Of a DNA stretch of 64,000 bases, positions 44,101 to 55,907 are shown in pieces. The translations under genes were made by a program, and so were the position numbers. The notes beneath the pieces were generated by a model, which was given only the letters and a program-made list of their open reading frames with translations, did not search any database and was not told the DNA's origin. Source of the DNA: Gnomoniopsis sp. IMI 355080 (taxonomy: Eukaryota > Ascomycota > Sordariomycetes > Diaporthales > Gnomoniaceae); NCBI GenBank assembly GCA_027946555.1, contig JAPEVC010000038.1:62001-126000 (forward strand). The letters run 5' to 3'. The first letter of the stretch is position 1, and each line of letters opens with the position of its first letter.

Positions 44101-47100
44101 AAACCTGACACGACATCCACACTGGAATAAAACGATCGGTTCTCTTCACCATCACTATTTACAATACACGTACTTTTAATGGGCGTGGCTTTGGCTGGCT
44201 ACTCCTGGGTGGAAAACGGATTACCTCACGGTACTACCTGGGCACGGTTCAAGGATATCGGGCACTGGCATGATACCATCACTGGCAGCAATGGCGTACA
44301 AGGTGGAGACTCAAGGCTGTCTCGATGGAAGGCATAGCTTTCCCGGCTTTCAAGCATTTGCACGGCGTTCTTGGGGGGCGGGGTTTATAGCAGTTGCTAT
44401 CTTGCCGATTGGTTGATATTTGAAATCTGGCGCGAATGGAAGTGGATTCGCGCTCGCGGGAAAAAGGTGCCATAGCTTCTCGCGGCAATTCTTAAATAAT
44501 TTATATGGTTATAAAACTTCTGCAATGCCCTCATGAAGCAGCTCGCTCTTGTGTTTGTACTAGCTAGCTCCAAACCGGATTGTACAGAACGATGAGACTG
44601 TTTGTTCATGATCCTCCTATGCTTCTTGATGAGATCTTGATTTACGCTTTTGTTTGCGGCCGCGTTCTCGACCACACGAACCTTCGTGATTAACCTTGAT
44701 GTAAACCTTGATTCGAACCTTGGATATTTTTGGCGTCCCCTCTACTAGAGTTTGCAGCCTGGGCCGGGAACCTAGATTTCAAGGGGGGAGAGGCCCATCA
44801 TCTTCTGTGCGTATCAAATCGCCCGTAGTCGTCAGGACCGGTCATCCCGCACTGCGGCGACGGAGAGTTCCATCTCCCATATCAAGGTAATGAGTCGTGC
44901 TTTCTCGATGAGAAGTAACATCGACCCATGTGGCCCGTTGTTCATTTGCAATACCTATCTAGCTGCGGAGTCCCTATCGCTGGATCTATCCGTTCTATGA
45001 ATATTCTCCTTAGTAGTGAGTCCAAGTGGGGTTTCCTTGGGTGGGCCCCTCCCCCAGACAGTCAACCAGGCAATCTCACGGCGTCGATCGGATTTTGGAC
45101 TGCGGGGGCTTGGAAAACTGTAAAACGTAGACAGGGCGATGAGCGCCAGGATCGGGCCTCTGACCACCTTGCCTATCAATGAGGATCACTTTTAATGGGC
45201 AATACAAAAGAGCCTCACTGCCCGAGTCAAGACAGAGCGAGAGGCCTTCTAGAACATAAGCGACGGGCGTATGTTTCCCAATTCTGTCTATGTCCCGCCT
45301 CATCTGACAAGGCAGACTTTAAGTTTCCTGAGACGGACAAGTAGGGCTAAGCCTTCGGGGATCGCCTTGACAGCAGGCGACGGTCGGACGACTCACGGCT
45401 GCACCGCGGATGAATAGTGATCACCACGCTCGATGATCGACGGGAGGCTGGGTGCCTTACCGCATTGGCATCATCTTGCAGTGTTGCTTCGGAAAACTCC
45501 TTTGCAGTCAAACAACCAAGGGTCCTGCATAGGACCATCGGGTTGTTTCTGAGACGTCCTTTTTTTCCCTTCTCCATCCAGGGTTTTGGCTACTATGCCC
45601 TCCTGGATAGCCGTGCCTCGGCAGCATGCCCAGTCGCTTCGCGGTTTCACGGAAAAAATAGACCCAGGCATCTACTGGCCACTTTCGACACAGAGACCGG
45701 GCCTCCTGGTACCCCTGAAGGGGGATCTGGGGATGTTTGGAAAAGCTTCACAACAGCACGACGGTCCGCCCTTTTGGGGGTGAACTGGCCCCCGCCAGCA
45801 CAACAAGCCTGATTGACTCGTTGGCGCACGGCATGTTGATGGGCCGGCCCACCCTGGGCTGCTCAGCCTCTCTGCCCCGTGACCTGACGGCGAACGTTGG
45901 AACGGGGCCTCTTGTATTTTCCTTTTTGACTTTCATGACAACTGACACGGCGCACGCATTGTGGATGGACGATCCTCATCTTTGCGTTTATGATGAGGGC
46001 GCCTCTCTCTCTCTCTCTCTCTACACCACGGTACATAACCTACTGCGGAGTAATGAAATTGACTTGTACCTTGGCTGATGAGCAATGATGCGCTGAGGGT
46101 CCGCTGATGATCACCGCGCGGCATTCAGGTTCATTTCCCGAAAAGACGTGCGAATAAACTTCCCGCTACGGCTGAGAGAGGAAACGCTGCAGATCTTGGT
46201 GGGTGCAACCCAAGAGCTGGCAATCAGGCATACTCGAGCGCAATCCCGAGCTTGCCGCTTGTTGGGAGGGTACGGAGTAAAAAGGAAGAGAGAAAAAACG
46301 TGCTCCAACTGCAACCTAATCCCACCGCCGTGGCTCGGTGAGTGTCCACTCGGAAAGATCTGTTTGAGGAAGATCTTCGTGATCGATGGGACCCCTGCGA
46401 AAGTCGCAAGCTGGTTGTGTGAAGGGGAGGGGGGCGGCTTTACCGACTTTGCTTCCCCGGACTTGATCTGGTGGAGTCCCTTGCCCCAAGAAAAGAGGAA
46501 AAGAGCTGAGCAGATTTGCGCTCCGACTACCAGATGTTGGTGGTGGTTGAGTTCTGTTGAGACAAGAGACTCCGGCGGTGAGCAAGAATCGCGGAGGGTC
46601 GCCGATATCTAGGCGAGTGCGGCTACTGGCCGCCCAAAGGGGAGACAGAGAAAAAAAGAGTCGCGAGTAAGAGAAGAATTTCGCGCCAGCCGGCGCTTCC
46701 GGCCTTGTCATGATGTACTCCGTAGCGAAGATTTTCAAGATACGCGGTATTTCACCTCGGTAGTCCCCCCTTTCGCTTCTTTCATTCGAGTCCGTAATAG
46801 AGGCTTCGTCAACACACTGTTGTTGATCGTCTTGGCAAGGGCCTGAGACGATAAGCCTCGGCACCTGCAGTGCCCTGAAGGGAAGAAAAAAACTTGACAG
46901 CTCACAACAGACTTGGCAGGAAGATTTTCACCGCCCTGCCCGGTGCGGTGAGAAGTTAGACTTTTCGAGGAGAGCGTATAGTTCAGCCGCCAGACATCGG
47001 GTATCAGACGCGAGGCCACCTAACCATAGCATTGAGCAATTTGAGGAGGTAGCTCCTAGTCCTCGAGTGTGGTCGTCGCCAAGCAAAGGGTGCAGGGAAT

Positions 47101-48082
47101 ACGCCCATAGTACAACGTATGTCCTGGCGCTTTTCTTGAAGGTTGCCTTGAAGGAGTTGGAATAAACAGGCGTTCATGGTGAAGTGGGGCCATCCAGAAA
47201 CAGAGATTTGTTAGCGCTCACTATGTGTTCATACAGAAACTGCCCGTGCTGGTCTATCCACTAGCAGATCTGCAATAGTAGATTACTGCGTAGTCCATAG
47301 TACCATGGTCCCAGGCACAGGAAGAGTATATGTCCTGGGACCCTTGATAAGGCCTGCTTGTCTTTACGCCTCTGTGCCTGTTTAGCTTGCCAAGCAGGGC
47401 CAAGGTTATGAGACTAGCAAGTCTCGCAATATCAACGTGTGTCTGGGGACTGCCTTGCCCCTCGAGCGATAGCTCCAACGGCAACACGTCTAGTTTTCCT
47501 TGCAAACCGTGGTTTTTTCTTTCTTCACAAACTTATGTTGCTCTAGTCAGAGCGCTGCAAAACGCGACAAGAATTTTAACACAGCAGCTCACTATGTCCC
47601 TGCAGGACGGGTCGTTGAAATAAGCATAAACTCACAGCCAACGGTTGTAGCAGGGATTCGGTCCTCAATGGACCAGGATATCCGAAACGTCGCCTCCTCA
47701 CATGCAGACCTCCTCACTCCATACCCAGGTAGGTAGTCCAGTTTGGACGAGGTCAACACCCCGAAGTCGACCTTTCAATCAAGCGTTGTTGAAACCACGG
47801 CTCAGGCCTCAGAGCGGATGATGTTTGGATCTTGGCGACTCAGTCGTCGTCAGTGAACTAAAGCTTCGCCACAATGGCATCAAGTCATGATATTGGTAGC
47901 GGTCTAAGTGCGTGTTTCATATTTTTCATCTGAATGTTTCATTCCCACTGTACTGACTAAATAGTAGGAATGGTCAGCCACCACGTGGCCAGTACAGACC
48001 TTTTTATTCTTTTATTTTTCGAAAGCCAGACTTGATGGAAGGGGTGGCAAGAAGCTTCAGACGAGATGAACCCTGAAGCCTG

Positions 48083-48117
<35 letters not shown>

Positions 48118-51100
48118 CAGACGCTCGTTACGACACTGCTTCAACTGTCTCAACACTGACGGAAACCTTGAATTCAAACTCACATGCAGTCGGGGAATTT
48201 TCGACAAGATCATCTCTCAGATTGCTGAGCTAATTCGAATTTCAGGTGTTTACCCGGAAGCTAACCTTGAGACGCGTTCGAAGAGATACTGCTGGGTGGG
48301 GAGCTTTACATTGTGGTCACCGAGCTACATACTCTGTATCAACGATGACACAGGTGTGTCTTCCATCTAGTTAGAGGTAGTTGTTGTCACACAGGAAAGC
48401 TACTGTGCCAGTCCCAAGCCATAAAGTCTATATCGGGCAATACCTAAGCAAGTGGACATCGTCGTAGCATCCGCCCAGACCTTGGGGCAAAATGCCAATG
48501 TATTCGACGATCCAGGCATTGACAAGTCCTTCCCGTCGTCGATCCGGCTGATCCCAGATGAGAACCGGCATCCTTCTTCCCTGGAGGTGCCACGGGAACG
48601 CGCAAAGCCGAAACCCGACTATTCAAACTTTTATCTTGCAGTGATGAATACTATGGTAATAAACAATCTGTGTCAAAAAATGCTACCAGTGCATTAGTTG
48701 AAGCATTGCCAATTCTCTGGAAGTATTGACCCTAGTCAGTAATGCATATAAGCCGCATGATGTTTACCGCAGCAAGCATGCCTACCAAGGTCTTCCGCCT
48801 TGCAATGCACAGGCTAAAGATCTTCGCCCCCTGTTATGCTATGGAATGTATCTCTGTTGCCCAGAGGTTTGGTTAGGACCTGTATCTGGGGATGTTTTAG
48901 CCTCACGTTCAACTGCACCCTACTCATGATGCAACCCAGACCCAGCTCTATTGCTGTTGTGATCCAGGAATTATGGGCCTGGTCCCTCGGGCCGGACTCA
49001 GATGTGTCCATTTGACTGGGACAACAGGCATAGTTGAAACTCTTCCTGGGGGAGGGGACGATCAAATGTGACGGGGGCCTCGTTTCAGACGACAATGAGT
49101 TGACGCTGCATAGGATTGATCTGAATCTTTCCCAACAGATATATAGACACCCAGCGAGAGGTCAAGGATTCGCTATGTACTTTGTTCAGACGAAATATAT
49201 GCTTCTGGATTTCCTTTGGAATTACTGAAGGAGGTTTGCTGCCTGCTGATTGCTGATCAAGTACTCAAGTCCTGAAAGTTGATATGCCGGTCTGTTAAGG
49301 CTGTACCCGAAAGCCTAAAGCTAGCTTCGATGCCACGATCTCGTCCATTGTAGCTTACCATTGATCAGTATCCAAAGATGTAGATGATCCGGATAGATGA
49401 CAAGGATCCCCAAAAATGGGCGTGACTTTATTAGCCTGATTGGCGATTGCTGTAACTACGGTAGGGCTTGGGAGGCACATCAAAGTTCGTCTAGTCTCTG
49501 GATTCATGCTTTGTTATCTCATCTGAAGCGTATCTGTCATCATAATGGTGTGTAATTAACTTCGGCATTTTCGAGACGACACCATCCTCTTTAGCTAAGG
49601 CTGTTGAGATGACACCGCTGCCTTCCAGTGCGATGCTTCTGTCAACACAGGACCAGCTTCAGACTCGACCCCGGCAGGATCTGAGACGGAAACGAGGAAG
49701 CCAAGAGTTCGGTTGCCGATCATTAGGCTTACCTTGTAACCCTGCAACTGACGTCTTTTTGTTCCACCACAAAACTGACCGATGTACTGTAATGGGTACT
49801 TATTTGCATAGCATTATAGTCATTGGATGTACCGCGGCCTGCTCAGGAAGTACTCTTTTACAATGGAGAACGGGGGGCGGTCATAGCGCAGGACCCAGGA
49901 GATAACCTCATATTACTATTGACTAAACTACTATGTTCCCATGCTGATTGTAATATAATCTACACTTAAGTGGTGATGTTTCGAGAAGTCGAGAATCTAA
50001 CAGGGTATGCGCGAGCCCTGGATTGCGTTCGAGCCTTCTTCATAGCTCTGGCTTCGTACCAACATCGTCGCATGTGAATATAGTTGTTCGCGGCATATCA
50101 GAACATGCGTCAAGTATGACTTGACAACTATATTGCTCCATAGCGATATTATGGACGCTCTGGATGAGAAGCAACTTGTTTTGAATTTTGATTGGATTGT
50201 CGCCACCGGAAGATACCGCCCTGCCTGCAGCATGAAATAGTCGCCCTTTTCCAGTTGTGTGGGCGCCTTCTTCAAACTCGGCTCCAATCCTCACCGGCCA
50301 GCCGCTGCAACGCCAGCCTCCGGCGCTGCCAAGTTTCTGTTTTCACGACGAACACCGTCAGAAATCCCTCCGGAATGGTGCAGATCCGGGCAGATCTATC
50401 CCCAGGTGTTGTGTGCTCTCTCGAGCCCTGTCCTGGTGGGCGACCCGCTGGTTTCGAGCGGTGGTCCTGGTCGTGTTTATTTGTCCAGGGTCTACTATCC
50501 TTACAGGGAAGTTTTGCGCAAAGCTGTCGAGACAGACAGATGTATGATGAGATGACAGAAGTAGTCGGATTCCATACGAAGGCACATCCGGGGCTTGACG
50601 ACAGTGAAGACGTATATACTGCATTTTAGATCAGTGGTGTAGAATCAGAGAGAGGCCTGCTAAGCCTGCGTTGGAACTCAGATGTTTAAACCCCCACCCC
50701 CCCCTTTTTTTTTTCTTTCTTTTTTTCTTCCGTTTCTTCGTTTTTCGTAGACCGGGCTGTATGAAGCCCACGCGATAATGTGGCACAGGATGTGGAGACC
50801 ATTGCCCCAGGTTTCGGAGGTTTCTATACGTAGTTAGCAGTAGAGGTAAGCTTGAATCGCCCATCGCAGTCTATCCGAATTGAGGCAGTAGGCCGAACAG
50901 GGCATCTCTGTGTCGAGGCCGACCGGTCTTCTGGTACAGTGGAGCCCAGGGGTGCGGATGAGACAACGGGAGATGTGCTCAGGATCTAGGAATATAAGGC
51001 TTGGCAGGGGGCTCGTTAAGCTTGTCTGCTCTGCACCTCTATCTCCATTATGCTTAAGACAGGCGTACATACTGCTTTATTTGTGGAGCTCTGATTTGTG

Positions 51101-52254
51101 TTTATGGTAGGGGCATGTCTGAGATTCTGAGACGAGCCTTGCTTGATGTATTGAAAAAAATACTGGATACTTGGCCACTTGGGACAGGGACCGCTGCCTG
51201 TGATCGTCTTCCACAGCGGGGGATTGCCCGTCAAACGTCGATCATGGAGCTCATCTGGGACGAACATGCATTCAAGCATTGTATGATTGAGGTACATTCG
51301 ACTATGGTCAATAGAGACGAGCTGTCGAGCGACGATCCGTGGACCAAGACTGAGGCAAGCAGACCAGATGAGACTACTGTCACGGGAGACGCTACTGTGC
51401 TGTTAGGTGTTGACTGCAGTATCTTTCGTGCGACGGCGGCAATTTCATCTCTATGGGTTCTTGAAGGTCGTTTCGTAAATGAGACGTAAGCGTAAAAGGT
51501 AGGGCCGCCCAATACATCCCAGGGTGTATTGGAATGGACTTCGTCCTGTTTCGTCTTGGCATGATCCAATGTTACCGAAGGTGAGGAGATGAGATGAATA
51601 CTGCAGAATGATGTAGTACGTCTGCATCACGTCCGAAAAGGGTTTCCTTGTTGACAATCTCATTACCACTCGCCTGTTGATTTCTTTCCCTTATACTTGG
51701 ACAGGTTGTGTCAGCCTGATCCGCGAGGCTCCACTCACCCGCTTCATCATTGATTGCCTCAGCAGTCGAAGTCGGCTCAAAAGTCTGATCCAGGTACCAT
51801 AGTAACTCTTTGAAATACATGATAATGTATTCTACAACCAAAGCGCAAGTTCGAAAGTATCTGCCTCCAGAAGGTGGCCGTTTAACCTTCGAAAGATCCT
51901 GTGAAGTGAATGAACCTCTACCTAGATATGCGCACCTCGCTCGAACTTGAGCAAGGCCTCCAATTTCTGAATGGAATCACTGAAGGCGTAAAGCTTTTAC
52001 TGAACTCATCTGTTAGTTGAAGGGATGCCAGTTCAATAATATCGATACAAGGCCGACTTAGTACGAACTACCAAGTCTTCAGATGGCTAAGTATTGTTTT
52101 GTAGTATCTGATCCAAAGTAACGTTGGGTCTCCTGATATCTGAGCCTGTATGCTAAGTTTGTAAAAGGCTCTACAGCATTTGCTTCACTTACTCCTCATA
52201 CATCGTTACTTCCTACATGTCCCCGTCCTCTTCACGAAGACCCTGGCAGCAACA
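44101..52254. other. 8.1-kb gene-poor region downstream of the C2H2 regulator
   Basis: No gene can be supported. ORFs on both strands at 45.4-46.9, 50.2-50.6 and 51.1-51.85 kb are short, overlap each other and have no recognised motif. The 51.1-51.85 kb pair reads rather protein-like on both strands and could be a decayed gene. Simple sequence: a CT run near 46005-46021, a GT repeat (48084-48114) and a C/T homopolymer patch near 50694-50735. Confidence 0.45.
48084..48114. repeat. (GT)n microsatellite
   Basis: About fifteen uninterrupted TG units in non-coding DNA. Confidence 0.9.
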
Positions 52255-53494
52255 TCATGTTTTCTTCAACATCTTCTTCAGCATTTTCTTAGCAACACCC
52301 GACTTCCTTTTCGTTTTCGTGATTCTATTTGCATCGGCTATGGTCTTCTTCTCACTAGGAGTGGGTGAGGGGGGTGGCATCTTGAGCTGAATGCCCATCA
52401 ACATATTCACCATCATACCTACGTTTGGGAGGGCTTGAGTGCACTGACGAGGGTTGACGAGGACGCGCCGTGACTTTTCCATTGCCAACAAGACATCCAG
52501 AAATTTACTCATCGTTTCTACAACCAGGTCAATATCCTTTTCCTCCCATTTAATAGAAAGAGTTAATGGCTTGGGATATGGAAGTGGCACACCGGTGTCA
52601 CACTGTAGGCGCGCAAGTTCTGCAGCAATGATAGCGATGATCACATCTGGCTGCTCCTCACCATCACGCTTAAACATGTCAGCCACTACTTTGGCCTTTT
52701 TGATTTCATCTTTCGTTAGGTTGTGACGGGGAAGCGATGCGGTGAAGGTTTCATCCTCTGGAGTCCACCAGCACGAACCTAAAGGATTTGCGACCTCTTG
52801 GATCCTGTCGACGCAGACAACATGGAAAGCCGGACCACTGACTTTTCCATAGACGAGGTACTCTGTGCGGAGATGCCAGTCTGGCTGTTGAAAAATATCA
52901 GCAAAGGCATTCATTTGATATGCGTGGACGTCCTGGTTCTCTTGGTGTCTGGAGAGCATATGTGTGTCTAATACAGCAAAACGCGGGTACCTTCTAATTT
53001 GCAATTGATAAGTTCATCATTGTCATTAGTACGCCATGCAACCCTGGCAAAATACAAAGCTGTATGTAGATCTGGCGTCCAGGAGCTGAAAGGGGTTGGG
53101 CCCCAGACGTGGCAGTCCGCTTCGGGTCCGGTACAGTTGTATATATGGCTCTCGATCAGCTGTTTAGTACCAGGCCTCTTGTTAGCAGGACCGGACATTA
53201 TTTTTGCCATAATCTCAGCACCCTTGGGACGGAAAGCGTAAGGTATTATATGCTTTTTGGTATTCAGACTGCCAACATCGCACATTTCATAACGTTCATG
53301 ACTTCCGGGTGTGCGAGCGCCTGATGCCTCGTGGAAGCCTCTAAATAGAAAACGAGGTAGCTTATCGTCCCAATCTGTCAAAGGTTAAGGTTTAGCATCT
53401 GTTTGAATTATGAAAAATTGCGGTACTCGTGTACAGAAAACCAGGAGAGCCTACCTTGGAGGGCCTCAAGCTCTGCTGCTGTGAATTCAAGCAT
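52255..53494 (-). pseudogene. DUF7587-like gene with a single-base frameshift
   Basis: Exon 1 53494-53455 (starts MLEFTAAELEAL), intron 53454-53375 (GTAGGC/CAG, 80 nt), then coding to 52255. The protein begins PRFLFRGF, continues through PFSSWTPDLHTALYFA, AVLDTHML and RTEYLVYGKVSG, and ends in a Lys-rich tail. This order matches the fungal DUF7587 domain as I remember it. The Arg (FRG), Ser-Ser-Trp and Glu (EYL) pattern is reminiscent of R-S-E ADP-ribosyltransferases, which is inference. The frame breaks between TRV and AVLDT: a run of four A on the plus strand (52978-52981) would need five for the frame to continue, and no intron of workable length fits there. This is either a true inactivation or an assembly error. 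The gene sits in an AT-richer stretch beside a mobile-element-like remnant and an effector candidate. Confidence 0.72.
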
Positions 53495-54189
53495 TGAAAC
53501 AATGATTTGTAAGTCTTGCGAGACTCTTGTATTTAATTAAAGAAGGTATGTAGAAATTGACTTAAAGAGGGAAAGGCTTTTCACCAATTGTCTCTGAATA
53601 ATTCAGACAATCTAAGCTTTTATGAATTCACTCTTGACAAAGTTCCTGTGGACACGAGATTCCGCTTTCTATTGCAACAATGTAACTCTATGTGAGCTGG
53701 AAATCCTACTTTGCTTTGTTACCTTTGTTATGCTCACTAGTTTTATCATGAACTACCTAGATATTTCCTTCTTTGTTTGTTCTAAATACAAGTGCATCTT
53801 CACAATGCATGCTATTTGGAGACTTTTCTTATAATAAAAACAAAAGTAATACCTGGGCAACCTTCTGATTCCCCGTGGATTTTGCTAGTGTATAGGGTAT
53901 GGACTGGCAACAAGGAGACTGATCCATTATAACCTACCGCAGTCGACGTGACGTGTGAATGATCACTTGTGCCACATTGTATGGAAATCTCTATGTGAAT
54001 ATAAGGTAAGCGCACCTGAAATGATGATTTTCATAGTACATAGTTGTCTTCTCCCAGACTTTGGACTTGTTGGTTCTTCGAGTTGCATGGTGCTGTGTAA
54101 ATTTTGGCTGCTTGGTGCATGCAACTTGGTCGATGTCTTGACAGTCTCTAGCGTTATCAGACAAACCACGTATATTTTACATATTTAAG
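53495..54189. other. AT-rich spacer
   Basis: Promoter side of the DUF7587-like gene. The sequence is visibly richer in A/T than the 9-29 kb block. No coding signal was recognised. Confidence 0.45.
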
Positions 54190-54750
54190 AGGACGGGATA
54201 TCGAAAGTGAATATAAAGATAATAAGAAAAGCAATACGAACTCCGGACTCTATAACATCATCTACTCCAGTCCGATTCGAGGTTATTTTTGCCATTTAGA
54301 TTATCTAGGTTATCCTTATTTAGATCTCCCTCTTTAATATCTACTTGATTAGCTTTAATACCCTCCGCGGTCTGCTTAGCTATCTTGTACATAATAATAA
54401 TATCTAGACGGGTTCATTTTAAAGCGCGAATCTCCGCCTCGATACTAAGGTAGCGGCTGGGGGAGTATTCGTAGATAAGGACACCGTTCCTACTATTGCC
54501 CACCAGTTGGTGGATAACGTGGGTAATTAGCTTAAATGGCACGGTCTTCTTTCGGTAATTCTTTCAGCGTGGTTGGGCAGTTATGAGCTCGATTGCTAGG
54601 CGCCATCCGTCTCGGCCAATGACGATCTGTCGCCCATTGTCGTCGGTGCGGATGTTATATCGGTATGTAGTCACACACCTCCTCAGACTATGACCATGAG
54701 AGTCCCCAGGGGCTCCGGTAAGAGTGCCAAACACAAATTATGAAGTCTTA
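54190..54750 (-). pseudogene. Decayed coding remnant, possibly from a mobile element
   Basis: One minus-strand frame reads as protein-like for about 185 codons from near 54750 down to 54190. It includes FVFGTLTGAPGDSHGHS, RYNIRTDDNGRQIVIG, GWRLAIELITAQP, KKTVPFKLITHVIHQL, VLIYEYSPSRYLSIEAEI and KIAKQTAEGIKANQ. It is broken by in-frame TAA and TGA codons and has no start codon in place. The content is typical of a longer protein, and the stops fit C-to-T type decay as in repeat-induced point mutation. I do not recognise the family. Linkage to a mobile element is inferred from the decay and the AT-rich setting. Confidence 0.5.
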
Positions 54751-55614
54751 AACCAACCAGACTTTAGCCCTTACTCTCTATGAACATAGATGTTTCTAGG
54801 CAGGCTTAGCTAAGAATGAAAGAGCATATTGACTTAGGTAACTTGAAAGGAGGAGAGGGCTGCCTAATGACAGCAAATTTGCACTGCATCAATTAGTATA
54901 TTATCTATTAGCTCACCTAGATCTACATTTTCTCTTCAACAACACATATATTTGCAAATGGAAGCCCCTTTATCTCGTGCATTTTGATTTTGACACGAAT
55001 CAAAGTTGGAGATCTCGAAAAATGAATGTCCTCAGTTTGGGCCCGATGGTTCAGGATGTTAATTATATTGAAACGCTAGTCCAGCGCGGGGACTAGGTCA
55101 AGAATTGTCTAGGACCCCGCGCGCGCTCCGAATTCGTGGTATACTAAAAGCAGATAAGAATTTGCAATATCACAAGTCTGGTTCTTGAATGGCTGAAATC
55201 TATCAATGCGGACTCAGAATGATGTTGCCTGTGTCCGTAGGAGATAGTCTTGAGAATTTCAATTTTCGGTCTGGCTCTTGGAGCACAGGGCTAATGGGGA
55301 ATTGGTACGCACAGGTAGGGCAGTTATCCAAGCCCTCGTATAAACGGAAGTGACTTCTGCCAGGGGAAAACAAAAATAGTGCAAAAGGCCGTGATCAACA
55401 TCATTTAAATAAGACAGAATCGGTGAATTGGAGTCGATGACTTGGTTCTTAGGTAAGAAATGTTCATGCTGTCGGATTACAAGTTATTCGCTACCTAAAC
55501 TCCAAGTTTGGGTCTGTCACATAGCGACCAAACTCCATTTGTATCTTTGAATTGCCTTCTTGAGTCCGTGATCCCGTCTCCCTTGCAATGTCATCCAGGA
55601 ACAACTCGTCGAGA
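54751..55614. other. AT-rich spacer
   Basis: Non-coding stretch between the coding remnant and the effector candidate. Nothing was recognised in it. Confidence 0.45.
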
Positions 55615-55818
55615 TTATGTGCAGTTGGAGTTGGAGCAGCACGAGAAGTAGGCGGTGCCATCAGCGCATGCAAAGTCATGACCTTGGCCCTGGATACATC
55701 CTGAGCTGCCGTCAAATGACGAAAAACCGGGCCCCGAACTGAGGCAGTTGGCCGAGACGCCACTGACGCCGAGGAAGGTTGCCGCAATGGCGAAAAGAAC
55801 GTGAGTCGAGAACTGCAT
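55615..55818 (-). CDS. Small secreted cysteine-rich protein, effector candidate
   Basis: A 67-aa single-exon ORF with ATG at 55818. Residues 1-23 form a clear signal peptide (LFAIAATFLGVSGVSA) with a cleavage site after VSA. The mature part of about 44 residues holds six cysteines in the order C, C, C, CC, C (NC, GC, AC, SCC, NC), enough for three disulfides, and is rich in Gly and Ser. There are no other domains. Size, secretion signal and Cys content fit fungal effectors or small antimicrobial-type proteins; no named family is recognised. Two copies of GAAAGTACGGGT (55877-55888, 55896-55907) sit 58-90 bp upstream and may be regulatory. Its place next to decayed genes in a gene-poor, AT-richer stretch is typical of effector genes. 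Confidence 0.75.
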   Translation of the reverse strand: MQFSTHVLFAIAATFLGVSGVSANCLSSGPGFSSFDGSSGCIQGQGHDFACADGTAYFSCCSNSNCT

Positions 55819-55876
55819 TTTGTGATGGGGCTATTTTATGCGTCAGTATATTGCTATCTTCGCTGATTGTCTATGC

Positions 55877-55907
55877 GAAAGTACGGGTTGGGCTGGAAAG
55901 TACGGGT
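55877..55907. promoter_or_regulatory. Paired 12-bp direct repeat upstream of the effector candidate
   Basis: GAAAGTACGGGT occurs twice, 19 bp apart, in the promoter region of the small secreted protein gene. A regulator-binding role is inferred from position only. Confidence 0.4.

Noticed and set aside
50192..50629. 145-codon plus-strand ORF with two overlapping open frames
   Set aside because: Three frames open at once points to base composition rather than coding.
51115..51841. Protein-like ORFs on both strands
   Set aside because: Both strands read plausibly but neither gives a spliceable model, a start with context or a recognised motif. A decayed gene is possible but not supported enough to annotate.
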